Source of the DNA: an uncultured Oscillospiraceae bacterium
Lineage (GTDB): Bacteria > Bacillota > Clostridia > Oscillospirales > Oscillospiraceae
NCBI GenBank assembly: GCA_934635545.1
Contig: CAKTZN010000102.1
Span: 1-6,346 of the forward strand
Direction: 5' to 3'
DNA: 6,346 nt
Part shown: piece after piece, positions 5,844 through 6,346 of the stretch
Numbering within the stretch: the stretch's first letter is position 1
How the letters are laid out: each line of letters opens with the position of its first letter
Notes under the pieces: generated by a model
What the model was told of the DNA's origin: nothing
Database searches by the model: none
The model's input: only the letters and a program-made list of their open reading frames with translations
Position numbers and translations under genes: made by a program

Positions 5844-5938
5844 AGACGAAGCATCCTTTCACATGTTCTGGGGCCTAAAGCGCACGCAAGCGTGCAAAGC
5901 CGAGGCTCTGCACGTTTGCGGTAAGATCACGGGGGTTA
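5844..5938 (-). other. Intergenic hairpin between binding-protein and permease genes
   Basis: The gap holds a long inverted repeat: 5885-5896 pairs with 5909-5920 (11 of 12 positions complementary in the transcript, one C-A mismatch at 5890/5915), and an inner 3-bp stem (5898-5900 with 5905-5907) closes a CGAG loop. A second, overlapping 6-bp palindrome (5882-5895, GCACGC-AA-GCGTGC) could fold instead. Only a three-T run follows in the minus direction, so it is a weak candidate for full termination. Such hairpins after binding-protein genes commonly stabilise upstream mRNA or reduce read-through, giving more binding protein than membrane subunits. This role is inferred by analogy. Confidence 0.6.
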
Positions 5939-6346
5939 TCAGCCGACGTAGCTCAGGCCCACGTTGCCGTCCAGCACCAGCAGGTCGATGGTGCCGTTCT
6001 TCAGCTCGGTGACCAGGGTGGGGACCAGGGACTCCAGCACCATGCCGTTGGCAGCCTCGGGGAACATATCGGCGGCGGCCATGGCCTTGGTGGTGTTCTT
6101 CTGGGCGCCGATGATGACGGAAGCCTGGTTGATATCGTCCACGGTCTTGTACTTGTCAGCGTCGGAAGCCTTCACCAGGATGACGGGAGGCAGGTCGGTG
6201 TAGTAGGGATCGGAGAAGTCGCAGGCCAGAGCACGCTCTTCGGTGTACTCGCAGGCGGCCAGCACCATATCGAAGTCGCCGTTGCTCAGAGAGGTGACCA
6301 GGTTATCGAAGTTCATGGACTCGATCTGCAGCTCCATGCCCATGGA
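5939..6346 (-). CDS. Polar amino acid ABC transporter substrate-binding protein, C-terminal fragment; apparently shortened 3' end
   Basis: The frame is open from the right edge to tandem stops TGA TAA (5939-5941 and 5936-5938); 135 residues are visible and the signal peptide and N-lobe start lie outside. Visible blocks are typical of family 3 solute-binding proteins: MELQIESMNFDNLVTSLSNG, then FDMVLAACEYTEERALACDF and SDPYYTD (end of the first lobe part), VIIGAQKNTTKAMA (second lobe) and ELKNGTIDLLVLDGNVGLSYVG. In the family this last block is normally followed by 60-80 further residues that return to lobe one (usually a YGIAV-type strand and C-terminal helices). Here the protein stops at once, and no other frame in the 95 bases before the permease gives such sequence. 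It may be a truncated gene or an unusual short variant. The fragment is clearly a binding protein; its function is uncertain. Confidence 0.85.
   Translation of the reverse strand, partial: SMGMELQIESMNFDNLVTSLSNGDFDMVLAACEYTEERALACDFSDPYYTDLPPVILVKASDADKYKTVDDINQASVIIGAQKNTTKAMAAADMFPEAANGMVLESLVPTLVTELKNGTIDLLVLDGNVGLSYVG

Noticed and set aside
5073..5924. Plus-strand open frame of 283 codons opposite the permease
   Set aside because: Gly/His/Gln-rich antisense shadow; the permease with its EAA loop is on the other strand.
5844..5938. Frameshift hiding the missing C-terminus of the binding protein
   Set aside because: I translated the remaining 95 bases in all three minus frames and found nothing like the family C-terminus; there is also too little space for it.
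1..6346. CRISPR array, tRNA or rRNA gene, insertion sequence, prophage or defence genes
   Set aside because: No regularly spaced repeats, RNA gene consensus, transposase, phage or nuclease motifs were seen on either strand.

Overview
The window is a GC-rich stretch of a bacterial chromosome. Gene content, the AAGGAGG-type ribosome binding sites, tight overlaps between genes and high-GC third codon positions suggest a high-GC Clostridia of the gut Oscillospiraceae type. That placement is inferred from style and gene content, not from a marker gene. Nearly everything is read from the minus strand; one small gene is on the plus strand.

Read in the minus direction from the right edge, the first block (about 6346 down to 4379) is a polar amino acid ABC importer: the C-terminal part of a substrate-binding protein, a membrane permease, then a GlnQ-type ATPase that starts with GTG inside the end of the permease gene. 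The binding protein ends unusually early, with tandem stops directly after the second-lobe motif, and seems to lack the last 60-80 residues of its fold. A strong hairpin lies between it and the permease.

A convergent bidirectional terminator (about 4337-4371) separates this block from a small plus-strand gene (3897-4325) for a two-helix membrane protein with a C-terminal zinc ribbon, of unknown function. A 320-base gene-free region (3577-3896) holds divergent promoters and a GC-rich structured leader for the next minus-strand operon.

The second block (3576 down to 397) is a compact operon: rpe (pentose phosphate pathway), recR (recombinational repair), apbE (lipoprotein that attaches FMN to proteins), a NusG domain II membrane-anchored protein, and a Gx-transporter / heptaprenyl diphosphate synthase component I family membrane protein. 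Four successive genes overlap or nearly touch. The last three form a module that recurs near ApbE in Firmicutes and probably serves extracytoplasmic flavinylation or electron transfer; no flavinylated substrate or Rnf subunit is visible here. After a 77-base gap holding a perfect palindromic hairpin, the N-terminus of an AAA+ ATPase (CbxX/SpoVK-like) runs off the left edge.

I see no RNA gene, CRISPR array, transposase or prophage gene. Most of the window is ordinary chromosome. The features most worth a second look are the shortened binding protein, the structured rpe leader and the palindromic element at 350-371.
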